The notes under the pieces were generated by a model that was given only the letters and a program-made list of their open reading frames with translations, searched no databases and was not told the origin of the DNA. A stretch of 64,000 nt of DNA from Adiantum capillus-veneris (Eukaryota > Streptophyta > Polypodiopsida > Polypodiales > Pteridaceae): NCBI GenBank assembly GCA_014529385.2, contig CM043950.1, forward strand, positions 69,932,935 through 69,996,934, in the 5' to 3' direction. Of the stretch, positions 33,624 through 45,870 are shown piece by piece; positions within the stretch are counted from its first letter, which is position 1; every line of letters begins with the position of its first letter. The position numbers were made by a program, and so were the translations under genes.

Positions 33624-34454
33624 CCATTAAGATCTCTAGTGTCTCAATGCTTCATAAAGCATGCACCCTAGGTAGCTATTTTTCAATATTTTGTAACGTG
33701 AAGTTCATTCATTGGCCCCTTTGAGATGACTAATTTTGAAAAATTGAAGAATTGAATGTCATCAAATCCTTATTATTGATTTCAATGTGTTCCTTTGTTT
33801 TGTTAAGTGTGTAGTTGTAGAAGACCATCTTTGATTTTGGTATAATTCCATTAAACAACTTAGCTTATTTTTGTAGCAACACGAGCATTCCCGCTATCAG
33901 GGTCACTTGGCGGCCCTGATAGCATTCCATTAAACAACTTAAAAAGGAAACAATTTAAGTTATAAAATCACCAGCAAAACTTCAAGAATCTACCCAATGC
34001 CATGTATACATAAGTGTGATTGTGTATGCTTACAAAGAGTGATGACACACTTATCAAGTCACCTCACTCACTACCTATTTGACGTTGATTGGCATGCATA
34101 AAAGGTCTATTTATGTTGTTCTTCTTATGTTTATGTACATGTAGATATTTCTTACATTCGTGACTAATGAGTGAAGAAGAAGGATAATCAACTTCCATAC
34201 AAACATGCGGTCCTTTGTGGAGTATATATGTGCACACAGGAGCATGCTTGCAAGTCTTTCATTCGCCATCAAGGTCCAAGGTCAGGGGTTGCTAATCTTA
34301 GGTGAACATTTGTTGTTGTTTTCTGGTAAGAATCTTGGTGAAGCACCACTAGATGCTTGACAACGCAACACTCATAATCAAACACGACACCAAACGCTTG
34401 TTATCGCCTGCAAACCAACTATGTAGTGACATCTCATCAGCTTTTGTCATGCTC
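33624..34454. other. Intergenic stretch with an 80-bp duplication
   Basis: Apart from the duplication at 33844-33941 nothing is supported here. Confidence 0.5.
33844..33941. repeat. 18-bp direct repeat flanking a perfect hairpin
   Basis: ATTCCATTAAACAACTTA occurs at 33844-33861 and 33924-33941. Between them is GCTATCAGGG / CCCTGATAGC (33893-33902 and 33914-33923), a perfect 10-bp stem with an 11-nt loop that ends exactly where the second repeat begins. It may be a small insertion with a target duplication or a slipped duplication. Confidence 0.8.
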
Positions 34455-34552
34455 GGCCGAGAAAGGATGCATGGTGTTCTTTCCTACGTAATCAAGGTGA
34501 CCCTTGATGGCGATTAGCGGATGAAAACGACACCATGCATCCTTGCCCCACT
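34455..34552. ncRNA. Second foldback, about 45-nt arms, small-RNA candidate
   Basis: AAGGATGCATGGTGT (34463-34477) pairs perfectly with 34530-34544, and ATCAAGG (34491-34497) with CCTTGAT (34502-34508) around a 4-nt loop. Arms between these stems pair imperfectly. A further TCGCCATCAAGG copy lies at about 34264. This is shorter and weaker than the hairpin at 17326-17480. Confidence 0.35.
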
Positions 34553-34856
34553 CCATCTTTTCACACAAGTATTGAAGGGAAACAATGTATCACGTAGAGC
34601 AACATCTAGAAAGACTTGAGTATTGTATGAAAGATTGTCCACCCTTTTGTGCGAAACTCAAATGACCCATAACTATAGCATATGGAAGAACCATTGTAAA
34701 AATTTTGATTTTCTTTTACTTTTTTTTTAGGCGGCAACCACAAATTCTTCTAAAATGTCTACTATCATAATTTGGAGATTAATATTAAATGTGATGAAGA
34801 TAACACAAAGTGTGCAATTTAGACTATAGCCATTTGCCCTTTACAAGACACTAAGC

Positions 34857-34859
<3 letters not shown>

Positions 34860-34926
<67 letters not shown>
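34860..34926. repeat. (CT)n microsatellite, about 33 units
   Basis: Uninterrupted CT dinucleotides. Confidence 0.97.
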
Positions 34927-34928
<2 letters not shown>

Positions 34929-35404
34929 GGCACTGGCCACCTGTGACGTTGGTGACTGGCTCTGCAGGCCACACTAGTCGGATGAACGTGCTTGCGACAC
35001 ATGTCTGCAGGGAGGGGCGGAATCTTTCCCCCATTATAATAGTATAGATACATTTACGCATATAAGAGGGCATGTTGGATACTTTATTATGTGTCTTGGA
35101 CCTTGACTTGGTTACCAAAACTTAACCCTCTAATCTGATTTAGGGTTTAGGTCTTAGGATTTCGTGTTTACTAGAAAAGGCATAAATCAATAACTCACAG
35201 AGGCAAATATCGTTGTTATGGGCAACCTTTTGGTCATGGGTGTTGAGCCTAAGACTCATGGCCCTACATGAGTACACACATTGAAATACTACCTCTTCAT
35301 GAGAAATGATTAGAATAACAATGAAATGTAGCCATGCTCCTTGGCAAAGACTCACGGCACAAATAACACTACGCAGTCGATGGGCTGCTGAGGGAGGAGA
35401 AACA

Positions 35405-36238
35405 CTATGCAGTCAATGGGAACTTGATGGGGCTGGTGAGGGAGGAGAAGGAGTTGTGCAGGTAGGAAGCGCAGGCACAAAGGGTTCGTATGCGCGACGC
35501 ATAGTGGAGGGGGTCGTTATGTTGATGATACTGGAGATGGCCGAAGAGGAGGTCGGGGTAGACGCTGGAGAGGAAGCTGTTGTTGAAACGGATTAGGCGA
35601 ATGGTGTTGGATGTGACGGCGAGGACGGTTGCGGCACGCAGCAGGAAGAAAGCATCATGCGTTGCGACGAAGCGGAACGCAGCGTTGAACGCCCGGGCAC
35701 GCCCCTTGTACAGAGCTTTTTGCATCTTCAACACCATGCGCTTGTCTGTGCTCTTCTGGTAGAATTCCTCTAGAAATTGGGTGCATGGGGCGCATGCGAG
35801 GAACTCTGGCGAGCCCTGCGTGGTAGGTCGTAGCGCAGGCACCAGCATGTAGTGCGGCTTCACCTTGGACAGCCCTGAGAAGGGCCCTGCCCATATCGTG
35901 ACGCCCTCCCCGTATTGCTCCTGCGCCTGCCTCTCTGATCTCCTCCTCCTCCTCACCGTCTCCGCTTGCATCCTCGCTTCACCAGCTGCATCGACCAAGC
36001 GACGCCAAGCTCTCTCTTGAATTTCATACGACTCTATCGGCAATGGGGTGTGGTCACACGAGATTGTGCCTTCAATTGAAAAAGCGGCTACTGAGTGGAT
36101 TCTATGGTCACACGCATTTGCATAGAAGTTCCTCGCTTTCAGCTTGCAGCCTGTTGCGCTACCATGATTTTCAGAAGCCAATAGAGTTTTGACGCGAGGC
36201 ACTGTCCCAAACAAGGAACTTGGGGTCACCTTTTGCAA
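35405..36238 (-). CDS. Unrecognised GC-rich open frame, up to 277 codons
   Basis: The longest single-exon frame outside SOSEKI and the mobile elements runs from just after a TAG at 36239-36241 to a stop at 35405. The first in-frame ATG is at 35971, giving 188 aa; the 5' part (36238-35972) may be an exon, since AG acceptors (CATAG) precede it. The product has an Arg-rich segment (TVRRRRRSERQAQEQYGEG), then EFLACAPCTQFLEEFYQ, and a long aliphatic segment (FRFVATHDAFFLLRAATVLA) that could be one membrane or amphipathic helix. Base composition is clearly more GC-rich than the surroundings, which supports coding. I do not recognise the family. Confidence 0.45.
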   Translation of the reverse strand: MQKVTPSSLFGTVPRVKTLLASENHGSATGCKLKARNFYANACDHRIHSVAAFSIEGTISCDHTPLPIESYEIQERAWRRLVDAAGEARMQAETVRRRRRSERQAQEQYGEGVTIWAGPFSGLSKVKPHYMLVPALRPTTQGSPEFLACAPCTQFLEEFYQKSTDKRMVLKMQKALYKGRARAFNAAFRFVATHDAFFLLRAATVLAVTSNTIRLIRFNNSFLSSVYPDLLFGHLQYHQHNDPLHYASRIRTLCACASYLHNSFSSLTSPIKFPLTA

Positions 36239-36241
36239 CTA

Positions 36242-37003
36242 TGCTGATTTCAGCATAGTTTCACACCGTGGGGCTTAGTAGAACCGACAAAGCTCCAGCT
36301 AGGACCACAACTAGGCTCATTCATTTTGGAACAAATAATCGATAACTGCGCCCAGTGTGACCATTACCTGTGTGATAGTACAATCCAATTTTATTGATCG
36401 ATAATGACACAATTTTGATGTTGTTTCTTTATTTGGGAAGGTATTTTCATTCTAATTGTCTATCTTCATTCTAAATTGTCATATTTTCCATTCAAGAAAA
36501 ATGCAATTTGTGATGACATGCTTATGCCCGAAAAGAAAAGAAAGAACCATATCTACTTATGGTAGAGAAGTGATATCATCCTCACCTAACTTTTATACTT
36601 GTTTTCTCCTCCAACGTTGAAGGGTCATTATATGCTTCTCCTCTAGTGTTAGAGAGTCATTTATTTTCTATTTTGACAACTGTTTTTCTTTGCATTCTAT
36701 CATTTTTATCAAGTACAGTTTTATTCACAACATTTCTTTTGAATATACATTTCACTGTGGAGGGGCATTGCGGAGCGATAAAACTCCCTATAGAACATAA
36801 GACATGTGCTTTTATGGTTTAGTGAAGTCAATTTAACAATTTCCTTTTCATAGAAAATGGGTGTATGGCTTGGCAACTTTACTTTAAACAAAATTCAATG
36901 TGCTAGTTTTTAAGTTTGATGGCATAAGCATGCACGGTTTGTTGACATTGATTTGATGAAGGCGGGCCACCTAAGTATAGTAGTGTAAGTTGCCATGTAG
37001 AAG
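36242..37003. other. Intergenic stretch, no feature seen
   Basis: AT-rich sequence upstream of the unrecognised frame; no promoter or gene can be supported. Confidence 0.45.
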
Positions 37004-37134
37004 TGGTGGAGATCAAGCTTATGACCTAGCTGAGGTATACATCAGTCCTAGTTAATTAGTTGCATTGCAAGCATTCAACAATGCCAAAGGGTTTTATACC
37101 CTTTTGTGGTCTTTTTACCTTTAGCACTCTCAAT
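37004..37134 (+). repeat. 5' LTR fragment of the gag-only copia-like element
   Basis: It starts TGGTGGAGATCAAGC and matches 39059-39190 to the word CTCAATCCT, after which the two copies share nothing visible. Confidence 0.6.
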
Positions 37135-37531
37135 CCTTCTTTTTTTTTCAAAACTCACAGAAGGTGAGTAAAATATATTATAAAAGCTCAAAAAACACCA
37201 ACATACAGACCATGCACACACCGTGCCATGGCCAACCACTTGAAATAGCAAACATACCGTCACACGGGCTTTTATAGGAAGCCCCCCAACCCAGGAGATA
37301 TACAAAATATAGCATGGCTTTTACAAGGAGCCACAACTTGCGTACATCACTCCACAACATAATGCCAAAAGGTAGAATCCAAACAACATGCCAGGAGGCT
37401 GCCCCCCGTACCGGGTGGTCTGTCACCCCAACCCGGCATGATTTATAGGCCATGCAATGAAGAGGTCTTACTATTAGCTTTACATCATCTCCTAAAACTC
37501 TATTGAGACTCTTGAGAAGAGTAACTATCAT
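37135..37531 (-). mobile_element. LINE-like 3' fragment with an A-tail
   Basis: On the minus strand a 117-codon open frame (37531-37178) is followed by TATAATATATTTTACTCACC and then a run of nine A at about 37137-37145, as at the 3' end of a plant L1-type element. The tail abuts the LTR fragment. The block CTCCTTGTAAAAGCC is shared with the candidate at 14455-14995. No target-site duplication was found. Confidence 0.4.
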
Positions 37532-37976
37532 TTCTTAAATCCAACTCAAATATGATGGACTGTTTTTAATTACTGATTTTGAAGAGCACGTACTAAAAGG
37601 AAATCAGGCATTGCCCTTGTCTTTGAGTGGTAAGACCTTCCCAAATTGGTACACACATACACACACTTCAAGAGGGCATGGGTAATCAACTTCTATCGAG
37701 CACGATTACAAGCAAACATAATGAAACCAAAATAGTTTAAAATTGTGAAGAGGAAGTCACATCAAAGCCATTAGCTTCACGAACTCCTACAAAAGGGCCA
37801 AGAATTTATAGAAGTGCTAGAAAACATGCATGCCCTATATGTAAGAGATGGTATGTCAAGCCACAACAATCTAAACGTATTTCTATACAAGAAGTATTTT
37901 CCAACTGCAATTGAAAGTTTTTTGTACAGACTTTATACATTTGTAGAGTTATACTCTATTAAAGACCACTCCAATC

Positions 37977-38760
37977 ATGGAAGCCAGTGACAAATTCTTC
38001 AATGGCACAAACTTCTTTACATGGAAAATACGGGTAAAATGTAGGCTTATGAAAAAGGGGCTTTGGGACATTGTACAAAGAGAACCTACATGGGCCACAA
38101 CTAGCGAAACTTCCTTGATATTTGAACAAAGAAACCTACAGGCACTAGGCATCATAGGGGAAGGGTTGCAAGATGTCTTAATACATCACATCGAATCTTG
38201 CACTATTGCACGATAAGCACGGAATTTACTCAAAAAAGTGTTTGGTACTACTTCCAAGACATCCAAGATCATGCTCTTTATAGAGTTTTTTTCACTCACT
38301 AAAGTTGCAGATACTACTATGTTAGCTCATTTGATCAAATTCAAGAGCTTATAGGCACAGTTAGCAGGGATCAACAAGGATGTGCAAGATGATATGAAAG
38401 GAGCTATCCTAATCAAAAGCATTTCAACTCTTGATGAGTACTCTAATCTAGTCACTACCCTCACTAATCTTCCTACACCAGTCTTAGCTAAAGTAGAAGC
38501 CTCTCTCTTAGAAGAAGAGAGAAGAATCAATGAAACACCTAAATATTTTAAAATACAAGGAGCTTACCTTACTCAAGATAAGGAGGGAAACAAAAATCAA
38601 CAAGGTCCATTTTTCAAAGGAACTAGCTCCGCAGAGCCTCACAGACACACATCATTCAAAGACTCAAAAAAGGCACTATATGCACATTTGAGCCAAAGGC
38701 AATCACATGGAGGAATCATGTTTTCTTAAACAAAGGATAATAGCAATGTACATCAGGGAC
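37977..38760 (+). pseudogene. copia-type gag with stops and a lost zinc knuckle
   Basis: It starts at an ATG at 37977 with SDKFFNGTNFFTWKIRVKCR and GLWDIVQ, the copia Gag (UBN2-like) opening. In-frame stops occur at about 38214 (TAA) and 38352 (TAG before AQLAGI, where the family expects Gln). The C-terminal helices continue in LDEYSNLVTTLTNLPTPVLA and ASLLEEERRI. A frameshift lies near 38700. Past it, AKGNHMEESCFLKQR matches the second half of a CCHC knuckle (His and last Cys kept), while both first Cys codons are lost, one to TGA. Confidence 0.75.
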
Positions 38761-39058
38761 TTGGATTTGAAGGATGTTGATGAAGAGAATATTATGTCAA
38801 ACAAGGGAAACCTTGTGCATGTGGATCAAGAATGGGCCTTCCAAGGTCTATGGAAGCTAGGTAAAAGTCAATTTTTTTGTATCTCAAACATCTTCTTTTA
38901 GTCTACCTAACATCACTCTAAGCTAGATGAACCCTCATGTTGTATCCATCTAAGTGAACCACACATTTATAAGTGTGTTGTATCCTTGGGGTGAACCTTG
39001 AGCAGTTGTATCACAAGACTGTCCCCTTTTTTCTAGGTCATCACTTTGAAGGAGGGTT

Positions 39059-39480
<422 letters not shown>

Positions 39481-40246
39481 TAGATCTTTTTCATGCTTTT
39501 TGTGTCATTTTAAGTGATCAATTATCTTATTAATCTCCTCTAATTTCCTACAAGAAAGACTAAGAGCCATTTACTCATTGTACTTGTCTCTCTGAGAGGT
39601 ATTGGTGTGAAGAAGCATGTAGACACTAGTTTGTATATATAATTTCTTTAGAAAGTCTACGTTTTCTTTTATGTATCGATTTCCTTTGGGCATTGACAAT
39701 TGGTCATAATACTACGATAGCAAGTATTATGTAACCAATATAAGCCTTTTCCAATTGATATATAAACACAACAACTCACTAGATGTTTGAGGTCTCTTGG
39801 AAGTAGCTCTATGATGTTTATGAAGTGCATAGAAACATACCTCACTTTCTCTCGAGTGCATGCAGAGTGCATGCAATGAACTCCGATTTTGTATCTCTAC
39901 AACATGGTGCTCCACTTTGCTTATAATTTTATTTCCCCCACGTAGGTACATATTCAAGAAACAATGTAGATGTTCATGGAATATTACTTTACACGTAATG
40001 AGACAATCTTCCCAAGTGGAGGTTTAATTGAATGCTTGTGCTATTTTCTTGATTTTTCAATTTCCTCCCACCTAGGATTTGTCCCCTCATCAATTGTGAA
40101 TGTGAGGAATAGATCTAGAAGTCCCCACATATCCACCATACTCCGCCTTATTCTTCAGATACCAAAAAGAATTAGGGGCTCTCTCCACCCACACACAGTG
40201 CACTCTTCTCTCCTCCAATCCTTCTCCCTCACTGCACCGTGCACAC
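39481..40246. other. LTR end and flank, no gene
   Basis: Holds the undetermined end of the preceding LTR and the body of the LTR of the next element on the minus strand (from 40247 downward). No gene is supported. Confidence 0.45.
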
Positions 40247-41800
40247 ACCTCCCACTTAAAGGTGATGAGAAGGTGAGCCCATTCACTCGCTCAGTCGATC
40301 GACATGCAATTGTATCACTCTAGTGATAGGCGAGTGTGCATCTCCACGCTAGAGCCTGCATGTAAATCCCGTAGACATCTCTATATGGTATACATAGCTC
40401 AACAATGCATCATGCTAGTGTCAGCTATTGTACTACTAGAAATCCCTATTGCAAATGCTCCCATTGTAGGTGTTAGGTCGAGCCTTGACACCAGTAGGCC
40501 GTACATGAGATGCCCAAACACTTACTAAATCTGTGCAAACTTGGTTGTCCTAGCCTCCTGTGCGCTATCTACATGCACTGCATCATCAAGAGTACTCATC
40601 ACGTATGGATGTGTCATCATCGACACTGGGATGGCTACCTCCGTCTCACCCATATGTAGAACTATGTGTCTTGGCTTCAACTCATGAGTCCCTAGCATGA
40701 TCATATCAAATAACTCCATATTCATCATCTCTGCATGTGTCTCTAGGTAGGGAGCGGACCCACTCTATCTCTATCTCCGCAAACTCTGACAACATCTGTT
40801 GTGTCTCACTAGAGCACTGTCGATGTACCTCTGCCTCTGCGGAGTCTCCTAGCACATCTTGCATAGTTAAATGCTTTGTCTCGTGAGCATGGTGGAGCTC
40901 ACATGCAAAGGAGACACGTCTCGTCTCTTGCTCAATGTATGCCAGCAACAAAACCAAAACTATGACTTCTCGTATCTCAGATACATGCATAGGATATACC
41001 AAGCCACTGCAAGCTCCCCTAGCAACCAATAGTGATCTGTAATGCATCTAGAAATACTGCTCTCTAAGTAGTATCTGACACCCACAATCTGCTAAATGTC
41101 TCATTGAGATCAAGCTATGTCTCAAAACTGAGGAACATATTGCACTTGTCGTAGCGTACAGGATGCACCACTGGGTAATGACAAGCAAACATCTCTTGTA
41201 CCTAAAATGTCAAACATTGAACCATTGGCCAAGTGCACACACCCAAAGCTCCCACTAGAGAAAGTGATAAACCACTCACGATATTATGTGACGTGGAAAA
41301 CTGCATCTTCATCTAGCAACCAACGAGGAGAAGTGTCAACTCTCAAAGACATGTAAGCAAGAGGAACGCTATAAAGGTAAAGGTGACATCATCGTCACTG
41401 GCATATAAAGTCACCACTCTAGCATGTGTCAAAATCATGTCGCATCACGTATACATCTCTACTGCTATCTCATACATCTAAAATAGTGGTGCCTAATGTG
41501 CCTTGTGTGCCCACAATGCCAACATCGCATATATCGGCAACTAAGAGACCACCGTCTCTCATTAGTCATCATTATCCACTCTGAAGCATCACACATGTCT
41601 TCTATATGGATGCCAAGAAACCAACCATGGTGAAATCTGACAAAGTCTCGCTTGTAACTTGAGCAAAATCTCAAGAAAAAATCTAGTAGTGAGAAAACAC
41701 GCTCAAAATGCATCCCACAATAAAACTGCCCGCAAAGATCTGCAAAACCTATGACTATATGTAATGTGTAGCCGCGTGAGTTAGCCACACAAGCATATGT
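40247..41800 (-). mobile_element. Gag-only LTR element, decayed copy 1
   Basis: On the minus strand a polypurine tract AAGTGGGAGG is followed by TGTGTGC at 40247, the LTR start. Upstream, 40300-40700 matches the reverse complement of 49400-49800 over several hundred bases (for example CATCATGCTAGTGTCA and GCAAATGCTCCCATTGTAGG). An open frame ends at 41465 with CWHCGHTRHIRHHY, a CCHC zinc knuckle whose last Cys is Tyr. The internal region from knuckle to LTR is only about 1.2 kb, too short for pol. The 5' limit is not defined. Confidence 0.6.
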
Positions 41801-41864
41801 GGCTGACAGAACCTATCAAAGTGGGAGTCAAACTCGACCACTAAACCATCAAAGAGAAGTTCAA

Positions 41865-41928
41865 ACATCGTCAAATTGATCTTTGAGGTCCCATGAGATT
41901 GTTCCTAGGATGTTGAAGTATGCAAATA

Positions 41929-41978
<50 letters not shown>
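41865..41978 (+). mobile_element. SINE copy with (CT)n tail, plus orientation
   Basis: GATCTTTGAGGTCCCATGAG, then GATTGTTCCTAGGATG, then (CT)n from 41935 to 41976. This is the family of 25261-25605 in the opposite orientation, again with the CT tract at its 3' side. Confidence 0.65.
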
Positions 41979-41981
<3 letters not shown>

Positions 41982-42439
41982 TTGGGATCTAGCAACAATC
42001 AACTCCCTTACACACGAGCATCGCACCAACCATGTGATCCTCACTTTCAAGATCAAGGCGGACCAAATCAAACTCCTTGAGTAATCAAGGCTTCTCAAGG
42101 ACACTAAAATCTGGTTTGCAAAAGACCTCTCATCCGCCCAACTCAAATAGAAGAAGGTAGAACCACAAAAGGTGCAAGAAGCATGCACGGCAAGAAAATG
42201 GACAGTTTATCGAGGAGGTAAAGCCATTATCCAAGAGTTTTAAACTCCCAAAATCCCCTCTCACCTACCCCTCCTTAGGTTTGTTAGGATTGTTTACCCT
42301 ATTTTCTCTTTTGTTCACCCTCGTTGGACCCTCAGTCCTTAACTGAGATGTATTTGACAATCCCTTCACTTAGAAGGAACCTTTTGTAATGTGTTGTTTT
42401 TTGGTCCCATAGGTCATAAATGACCTCCATGGACGATAA

Positions 42440-42504
<65 letters not shown>

Positions 42505-42751
42505 TGTCTTTCACACACACACACACACACACAAAAGACTATTTGAGGCACTTGAGATATAGTGTGAGAGGAGCAAGAGAGTCAAAAATCCCCACCAACC
42601 CCTCCTTATATGCTTATGCAAGTGTGTAACTAGTCTTGAATTGCAATGCTTGCAACTTGATTAATGAGGTGTGAATACTTCATAATGCAACTCAAGCATA
42701 CTCTTACGCTTTTTCCGTCTTGCCATACATGAAAAAACTTGACCTCGCCCT
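41979..42751. other. Intergenic stretch with microsatellites
   Basis: (CT)n at 42444-42498 and (CA)n at 42513-42533. No gene is supported. Confidence 0.7.
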
Positions 42752-43185
42752 CCCCCCCCCCCCCCCCCCCCCCCAAAGCACTAAAGGGCATGGAGTATTA
42801 AATGGAGTTCCGATCATGGGATCGATGGCGCGTGAGTGGAAACACGGGCATCGAGAGATAGTGAACCGTTAAATCGTCGAAAAGTAAACTCGGTTAAAAA
42901 AAGTAAAGCCGAATGTCGAAAAGTAAACTCAGACAAAAACTACATGGGGGACGAGTTTATTTATTATGCTTAAGTCTCTCACAGTGGTCACAATGTGTGT
43001 GCAGGTGAGATGGATAGAGCATAAGCCTTGCGTGTGGGAGGTTGCGGGTTCGAATCGCGAGGGTGCATGGGGGGCCACACTTTTTAGTGAACCACACATC
43101 CGCCTCGAGATCCACGCAGAGATCAACAGTCGTTGATCCCACCGCTTGGCCCCGTGCCCTTTAGTGCTGAGGCCCCCCTCCCTCT
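42752..43185 (+). mobile_element. tRNA-derived SINE bordered by short inverted repeats
   Basis: GATGGATAGAGCATAAGCC (A-box-like, about 43007) and GCGGGTTCGAATCGCG (a canonical B-box, about 43045) are spaced as in a tRNA promoter. The B-box is the best preserved in the window. A 23-base C-run at 42752-42774 followed by AGCACTAAAGGGCA (42777-42790) mirrors GCCCTTTAGTGCT...CCCCCC at 43156-43175, so the unit lies between inverted ends. No tRNA cloverleaf could be completed, so it is a SINE rather than a tRNA gene. Confidence 0.6.
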
Positions 43186-44629
43186 CTTTGTACTCTTCTT
43201 GAAAACATGACGCACACTCACACACACTTGTTAAGTTCACACAATGCAAGTATGTGCTACTATGGACATGTATCATAGCTAAGCTTAGTAATGAAGGACT
43301 AAAGTCAACTTACAAAATGAGAAAGGGATGATCTAACCTTAGTCTTTAGATTTTTCCTTTTATTTATTAAAAACCATAAACTTACCCTTTTATTAATTAG
43401 CTTGGGTGCAAGACCTTTTCACAAACCTTGAAGGCTTATGAGGTTGACGTGGGGCTATAATCTACCTGCTAAATTACGATAAACTTTGATAAAAATAAAA
43501 CTTACCCTTTGGGATTTAAAACTTTCACATATTGTGCAAAACCTTAGTACAATGATGTGGAGGTGCTGCCAAGCTGCTTCCAAAACTTGTAAATTTAAAC
43601 TTGCTAAATTTAGACCTACTAAATTTAGACGATCTGTGGCAAGTTAGAATTTCACCCTACGGCTTTCCAATTTTCATGATCTATATATTAATTATTCCTA
43701 ATGGCTTCCAAAAAAAAAAATCACTATCTATATAGTGCAAGAACACTCTAATGAGAAGAAACTCTAAAGAGAAAGTCTTTTGACTTTCCACTTTCATGAG
43801 TCTTTTCATTTCCTAAAGTAGCCCTTCACTTATGCACTTAAGATGTTTTAAAAGTCTTCTTATTTTTTTGAGATTGGGGAGACCTAATTAGAGTCTAAAA
43901 AGTTATTATAATGACTTGAACTTAGCTAAGCTACTTTGTATTTTTAGACTCCTATAGTTACTTTTGGTTATCTCCTTTGTCGTGTATTTTTTATCAAGGC
44001 TGCTCGTGATATATTTATCCTTCCTTGATTTGTACATATGACCAATACAACTAGATAGCGATTAACCTTGTTCTTTTATGGACTTTTCCCCTTTTGGTCC
44101 CAAGCCTTGACCGGGTTGGTGGTCCATCAGCACTTAATCAATTTCACTTGTTCCCTTTTTATTTTCTCTAGACTTAAGTGGCCAAATTGAGATGGAAATT
44201 ACTTTTAAAAGGTTTGAAATTAATATTCATGACATTAGCTCTCTCTTAAAATCATAGTTGTCCTCGACTATGGGGTTGGAAAAATAAAGTCATTTTTAGT
44301 CCTATTACTTTGAGTAGAGGATCCCTTTTTACCTATCGACATTCTTCCCCAATGGTGACTAACTGCACTTGGTGTTTGAAAGACTTAGCTGTCGCAAAAA
44401 TGTCTTTACTTAGACCTAATCATCTTTCATAGTAGATTTGCAAGGTCTACTAGATGCTTGAGCCACTAAGCTGCCGCAAGCTTGATTCATGGTATACATA
44501 CACTTAAAACTTATGAACATTTGAAAGAAATCTGAGAATCATAACAAGACAAATATTTTATAAAATATACATGTTCATACATGATTCTCACCTTCGATAG
44601 GAGTCATTGTGCAAGTATGTAGAAGGTTT
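43186..44629. other. Intergenic stretch, probably the LTR side of the chromovirus
   Basis: No gene or clear LTR boundary is visible. The 3' LTR of the element at 44630-47994 should start here, but its TG edge and polypurine tract were not recognised. Confidence 0.4.
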
Positions 44630-45870
44630 TCATTATCATTTAGCTATATGTCTTGCATCCACTGTGCATCTTCAAAAGGATAGTCCTTAAATTTGACAAG
44701 CTATCGTCGAATAGTCTTACCACTTCTTAAAACCTTGGCTTCGTGTCAAAAGATGCTCTTTGGCTACAAAATCTCTTCTTGACTATGAGACTCACGTGGT
44801 TCTTCAATTATTGGTTCTTGGGTGGCTCGCTTCTTTTAAATGGCTTCAAGAGGCTCACATGAAAGGCATTATGAATGAGCTAGGTACTTGGTAACCTTAA
44901 CTTGTAAGTTGTCTCATTGATAGGCTTAATAATTTGAAATGGGATATAATATCTTTTTGCTAAACTAGCATACTATTTTTGGTGACACATTGGGCGTCCT
45001 TGTGTTCCTTTGTTTGTAGTGTGTCTTAGGTGTGCTTTTGGGAACTTGAACGATACCCAATCATTTTCTTTGAAGGTCAAGGCTCGTCTATGCTTATCAG
45101 CCAACAGCCTTTTGCTTTTTTTCTTGTGATCGATAGCAAATACCTTCCCAAGTGTCTTGACTATCAATGGGATCTTGGGTCTTCCTTCAATTACCTCAAA
45201 GGATGCCTTTTCTACAGAAGTATGGACAGTATTATTGTATGCATACTTTACTAAGGGTAAATGATTTCTCCATTGATCTCTTTGATCTACTCCCGTCACA
45301 TAGGCTTTAAGTAGATCACTGATAGAAACATTTGCTAAAAATTTGCTATCTCACTTTGGCCATCCGTTTGTGGGTGATATGCCAAGGAGAAACTCAACTT
45401 AGTACTCAAATTCTCAAAGAGACCCTTCCAAAAAGTGTTGGTCATTCTTGAATCTCCGTTATAGATGTTGGTAAACCATTGATACTTAAAGACATGTGAA
45501 ATAAAGAGGGTTGCCATCATATGGTGTGCTTGAATAGTCTTTTTGACTGGTATGAAATGCGCTTGCTTACGAAACCGGTCTACTATTTCCATATTCCCAT
45601 GTATGGATTTTGGCAATCAAAGATGAATTCCATGAATATACTTTCCCATGGGGAATCGGGTATAGGCAATGGTTGAAGTAAGCCAGGATTCTTCCCTCTG
45701 TCGTATTTTGTCTTTTGGCATACAATGCATTTGGAAACATAGTCTGGTATGTCTACCTTCATTGCTGTCCAATAAAAGTACATCTCTACTCTGTTGAAAG
45801 TAGCTTGAATCCCTCTATGTCCCGCTAGGGAAAATGAAATTTGTACATAACCTTTTCACATAAACTATGG
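44630..45870 (-). pseudogene. gypsy integrase with chromodomain, decayed
   Basis: The HHCC finger reads GHRGIQATF ... CIVCQKTK. Core motifs follow: MEFIFDCQ (family MDFI, first Asp changed to Glu), IYNGDSRMTNTFW (second Asp) and HPQTDGQSEIANF (Glu). The C-terminal part (45299-44973) has QRDQWRNHLPLVKYAYNNT. At about 44640-44740 a frame reads LVKFKDYPFEDAQWMQD, a chromodomain of the class that targets insertion to heterochromatin. Stops and shifts separate the segments. Confidence 0.88.

Noticed and set aside
43005-43080. Possible tRNA gene with a canonical B-box
   Set aside because: No acceptor or anticodon stem could be paired; the layout fits a SINE promoter.
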